Below are positions 61,431-64,000 of a stretch of 64,000 bases of DNA, piece after piece. The position numbers and the translations under genes are program-made. Where the stretch lies: NCBI GenBank assembly GCA_964466595.1, contig CAYXNR010000002.1, forward strand, positions 22,550 through 86,549. Reading direction: 5' to 3'. The notes under the pieces were generated by a model that worked only from the letters and a program-made list of their open reading frames with translations, did not search any database and was not told the origin of the DNA. This DNA comes from JABDGC01 sp964466595. Lineage in GTDB: Bacteria > Pseudomonadota > Gammaproteobacteria > DSM-16500. Each line of letters begins with the position of its first letter. Within the stretch, counting starts at the first letter, position 1.

Positions 61431-62855
61431 ATGGCAAATTCTCATGCTATTAAAACAGAGGTAGTTGTGATCGGTAGTGGTCCTGGTGGTTATACTGCAG
61501 CTTTTCGCGCAGCAGATTTAGGTAAACAGGTTACCTTAGTAGAACAAGAAGAGAACCTCGGTGGCGTCTGTTTGAATGTCGGTTGTATTCCTTCCAAAGC
61601 TTTATTACACGCAGCCCGTGTTATCGAAGAAACTCAGGAAATGTCAGACCATGGCCTGCAATTTGGAAAACCGAAGATTGATACCGACAAATTACGCGCT
61701 TGGAAAAACAAAATAGTCGGTCGCTTAACAGGCGGTTTAAAAATGTTAGCGAAACAACGTAAGGTGACTGTAGTCCAAGGCAGTGCAAAATTTATCTCTG
61801 ACCATGAATTAGCAATTACCGGCAAAACTGAAAATTCAAAGATCCATTTCGAACAAGCCATTATTGCTGCCGGTTCTCGCCCTGTGAATTTGCCTTTCTT
61901 ACCCAAAGATTCTCGCATTATTGATTCTACCGGCGCACTTGAACTAGAAGAAACCAAGTGCAAGCTGCTTGTCATTGGCGGCGGGATCATTGGTTTAGAA
62001 ATGGCTACCGTCTATCAAGCCTTAGGGGCAGAAATTACTATTGTGGAATTAATGGATCAAATTATTCCCGGCTGTGATTTAGATGTCGTCACCCCGCTTT
62101 TTAAACGCATCCAAAAGAAATACAAAAATATTTTCTTAAAAACCAAGGTCACGCAAGTCGAGGCGAAAAAAGATAGTCTTCAAGTCAGCTTTGAAGGTCC
62201 CGAAGGTAAAAAGCAAGATCACTTCGATCGTATTCTTTGCGCTGTCGGTCGCCGTCCTAATAGCGATCAGCTCGATCTTGCCAAAGCAGGTGTGAAAGTG
62301 GACGAACGTGGTTTTATTACTGTCGACAAACAACAACGCACTAATGTTTCTCATATTTATGCTATCGGTGATATTGCCGGCATGCCCATGCTTGCACACA
62401 AGGCCATGCCAGAAGGCCGGGTAGCTGCCGAAGTCATTGCAGGCTTAAAACATTATTTTGATCCCCGCTGTATCCCCAGTGTCGCCTATACTGATCCCGA
62501 AATTGCCTGGGTTGGTCTCACTGAAAATGAAGCCAAGGCTCAAAACCTTGACTATGGCAAAGGCGTTTTCCCCTGGATGGCTAGCGGTCGCTCCTTAAGC
62601 CTGGGCCGTGACGAAGGCTTAACCAAGCTCCTTGTCGAAGAAAAAACCCATCGTATTATTGGTGCCGGTATCGTCGGCCCTAATGCCGGTGAGTTAATCG
62701 CCGAAGTGGCCCTCGCCATTGAAATGGGCTGCGATGTCGAAGATCTCGCACTTACCATTCATCCTCATCCTACGCTATCCGAGACAATTGCCCTATCTGC
62801 AGAAATTTTCGAAGGAACGATTACGGATTTGTATTTGCCGAAGAAGAAGGGGTGA
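61431..62855 (+). CDS. lpdA: Dihydrolipoyl dehydrogenase (E3) Lpd
   Basis: 474 residues. FAD site VVVIGSGPGGYTAAFRAADL, redox-active pair Cys47/Cys52 in GGVCLNVGCIPSK, NAD site LLVIGGGIIGLEMATVYQAL, and the late HPHPTLSE with the active His. Re-oxidises lipoamide for pyruvate and probably 2-oxoglutarate dehydrogenases. Third gene of the operon; its stop overlaps the next GTG. Confidence 0.97.
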   Translation: MANSHAIKTEVVVIGSGPGGYTAAFRAADLGKQVTLVEQEENLGGVCLNVGCIPSKALLHAARVIEETQEMSDHGLQFGKPKIDTDKLRAWKNKIVGRLTGGLKMLAKQRKVTVVQGSAKFISDHELAITGKTENSKIHFEQAIIAAGSRPVNLPFLPKDSRIIDSTGALELEETKCKLLVIGGGIIGLEMATVYQALGAEITIVELMDQIIPGCDLDVVTPLFKRIQKKYKNIFLKTKVTQVEAKKDSLQVSFEGPEGKKQDHFDRILCAVGRRPNSDQLDLAKAGVKVDERGFITVDKQQRTNVSHIYAIGDIAGMPMLAHKAMPEGRVAAEVIAGLKHYFDPRCIPSVAYTDPEIAWVGLTENEAKAQNLDYGKGVFPWMASGRSLSLGRDEGLTKLLVEEKTHRIIGAGIVGPNAGELIAEVALAIEMGCDVEDLALTIHPHPTLSETIALSAEIFEGTITDLYLPKKKG

Positions 62856-63280
62856 TTGCCACGACTTGTAAGCACTGCCAAGCTTTAAAAAAGGGCTATC
62901 TTATTAGCCGCCCTAAAGATTTGACTAAGCTTATTCTAATATTACAAGAATCCATGCATTTTCTTGACGAAATTAATCCCTTTACGCTTAGTCTAATCAC
63001 CGAAAAAATAACTACACTTCCTGCGAAGGGTCCCTGGGAAGAGTCTATTTATCATATTTTGAAATGTAAAAGCTGCGGTTTGATTTATGAACTTTCTTGT
63101 AATACTTACAATGGCCGGTGCAGTTTTGAAGAAGCGACAGAAAAAATATTAGCACAATATAAGCAAGAGCAGGAAAGGCTTATAGCTAAAAAAAATAGCA
63201 TGAAAGAAGATGCAAAAAGAGCTTATTCTGAAGCTCAAAAATGGAGAACACTTTTGGATGATGATAAAGACAATGAATAA
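62852..63280 (+). CDS. Hypothetical protein with two CxxC motifs
   Basis: 142 residues, GTG start overlapping the lpd stop. CKHC at residues 6-9 and CKSC near residue 73 could bind zinc; the C-terminal third is a charged helix (EATEKILAQYKQEQERLIAK), likely coiled coil. No family recognised. Coupled translation with lpd suggests co-expression, but there is no sign of a role in pyruvate dehydrogenase. Confidence 0.72.
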   Translation: MIATTCKHCQALKKGYLISRPKDLTKLILILQESMHFLDEINPFTLSLITEKITTLPAKGPWEESIYHILKCKSCGLIYELSCNTYNGRCSFEEATEKILAQYKQEQERLIAKKNSMKEDAKRAYSEAQKWRTLLDDDKDNE

Positions 63281-63316
63281 TTTTTGTACGGTAAAAAAAT
63301 TAAATGCGCTCCCGAT

Positions 63317-63406
63317 TGTCATCCTAAGCGTAATTGTCATCCTGAGCGCAGCGAAGGATCTGAATTATCAATGAAATACAGATTCTTCGCTGCGCTCAGA
63401 ATGACA
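63317..63406. repeat. REP-like inverted repeat (TGTCATCCTGAGCG type)
   Basis: Bases 63335-63362 are complementary to 63379-63406 with few mismatches, around a 16-base centre. A partial extra copy lies at 63317-63330. TGTCATCCTGAGCGCAGCG is a motif seen as dispersed repeats in many bacteria. The element fills most of the gap after the CxxC gene and may act as a terminator or mRNA-stabilising hairpin. Confidence 0.8.
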
Positions 63407-63455
63407 AAAATGATTTTTGTACCGTACAGAGATGAATAATATTAAAGGAGAAGTA

Positions 63456-63575
63456 ATGTTGAGCTGTCGTATTTTTTGCTTTTTTAAAAAAGTAAATACT
63501 CATACCGATTCTGATCCCGAGGAACTGGTACCCTTGCTAAGGCAAGAAGTGGGAAAGTCAATGGGCCGATTTTAA
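63456..63575 (+). CDS. Small ORF, probably the 5' part of a broken gene
   Basis: 39 codons from ATG 63456 with AAAGGAG ahead: MLSCRIFCFFKKVNTHTDSD and onwards, ending SMGRF. The next frame at 63577 continues naturally upstream into this region (KKWESQWADFKVKNQAHLQA), so the two halves look like one gene split by a frameshift. Function unknown. Confidence 0.45.
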   Translation: MLSCRIFCFFKKVNTHTDSDPEELVPLLRQEVGKSMGRF

Positions 63576-63576
63576 A

Positions 63577-63789
63577 GTGAAGAATCAAGCGCATTTACAA
63601 GCAAGACAAGCGTTTAAGGCTCATCCAAAGGATAATTCTCCCGAACACCGGGCTTTAAGAAAAGCTTATCTTGAAAAGGTTTCCCTTGCCTGGGGAGCGC
63701 TTAATTCTTTTAATAGTGTTGCCCCTAAGCAGATAGAAAAAATAGAAGAAGGGAAAATGAATGGCCAGGTTTTGTATAAAAGAAGATAA
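63577..63789 (+). pseudogene. Hypothetical protein, 3' part of a probably frameshifted gene
   Basis: 70 residues from GTG 63577, without its own ribosome site, helical and basic (QARQAFKAHPKDNSPEHRAL, then RKAYLEKVSLAWGAL). The coding-like sequence extends upstream of the GTG to about 63543, overlapping the small ORF in another frame. It is probably the remainder of a single roughly 110-residue protein. No family recognised. Confidence 0.5.
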
Positions 63790-63812
63790 GAGATTTCCAT
63801 GACTAATTTACC

Positions 63813-63840
63813 TTTACACTTTTTTAGTGTAAAATACTAT
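63813..63840 (+). promoter_or_regulatory. Promoter/operator of the second HigB-like toxin
   Basis: TTTACACT (63813-63820) and AGTGTAAA (63826-63833) form a perfect inverted repeat. TTTACA (-35) and TACTAT (63835-63840, -10) are 16 bases apart, so the repeat overlaps the promoter. Shares TACAC-N7-GTGTA and the same TACTAT box with the site at 15809-15838. Confidence 0.7.
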
Positions 63841-63865
63841 TGTAGGTTAGAGGAAGATAGGCTAA

Positions 63866-64000
63866 ATGAATGGTTGTATCGAATTAACCAAAAATGCGAA
63901 AAAAGATTTAGCCAAGGTGCCGGGCTTTATAAAAGATAAATTATTATTGTGGATTGATGCTGTTGAACGTTTAGGTATTCATCAAGTAAGAAAAATACCG
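63866..64000 (+). CDS. HigB/RelE-like toxin, cut by window edge
   Basis: The first 45 residues: MNGCIELTKNAKKDLAKVPG, then IKDKLLLWIDAVERLGIHQV, ending RKIP at the edge. It aligns with the toxin at 15519-15803 (KDLKKVP, LxxWIDxV, VRKIP). A ribosome site GAGGAAG precedes the ATG, unlike the leaderless first copy. An antitoxin gene presumably follows beyond the window. Confidence 0.85.
   Translation, partial: MNGCIELTKNAKKDLAKVPGFIKDKLLLWIDAVERLGIHQVRKIP

Overview
This looks like a chromosomal segment from a gammaproteobacterium of the order Legionellales (Legionella/Coxiella-like), probably living inside a eukaryotic host. Three things point there: an icmT-icmS pair of the Dot/Icm (type IVB) secretion system; several proteins with eukaryote-like features (ankyrin repeats, an F-box-like start, a C-terminal CaaX prenylation box); and AT-leaning DNA carrying ordinary gammaproteobacterial housekeeping operons. 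No species can be named from the sequence alone.

Region 1 (1-25.4 kb) is a surface-polysaccharide locus. It holds a partial membrane protein, two paralogous TIGR04372-type glycosyltransferases, a Wzm/Wzt O-antigen exporter, a family 2 glycosyltransferase, the rmlACDB set for dTDP-L-rhamnose, an initiating undecaprenyl-phosphate sugar transferase, a family 4 glycosyltransferase, galU, a GT-C-like membrane protein and ugd. Together these make activated sugars, build a chain on a lipid carrier and export it. The locus is interrupted twice: at 6.9-8.4 kb by a DUF4143 ATPase beside an orphan VapB/AbrB gene with a vapC stub, and at 11.9-18.7 kb by a plastic island.

The island (11.9-18.7 kb) begins at a recombination scar where the 3' end of rmlB runs into a fragment of an AbiEi-type antitoxin gene. 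It then holds three near-identical copies of an effector-like gene plus one 5' fragment, a pair of secreted hypothetical proteins and a complete HigBA-like toxin-antitoxin operon. Two of the three copies end in a polybasic stretch followed by CVIL, a classic prenylation signal. The third encodes the same tail out of frame.

Region 2 (25.4-51 kb) is mostly housekeeping: mfd, a thioesterase, lptD-surA-pdxA, amgK-murU, tRNA-Arg(CCG), comM, rpoH, ftsY, rsmD, ridA, an MFS transporter and ctpA. Three effector-like genes sit between these conserved genes (28.9-31.2, 36.4-37.6 and 47.8-49.6 kb). A compact three-gene operon at 41.2-42.7 kb (unknown protein, MqsA-like zinc/HTH protein, DUF6941-like protein) has a perfect palindrome in its promoter and is the best candidate for an undescribed toxin-antitoxin-like system.

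Region 3 (51-64 kb) has icmT-icmS followed by a RelB antitoxin relic, then gpsA, secB, a rhodanese, comF, bioC, ampE, a BtuF-like protein and the pyruvate dehydrogenase operon aceE-aceF-lpd. It ends with a repeat, a broken small gene and the start of a second HigB-like toxin whose operator matches that of the island HigBA.
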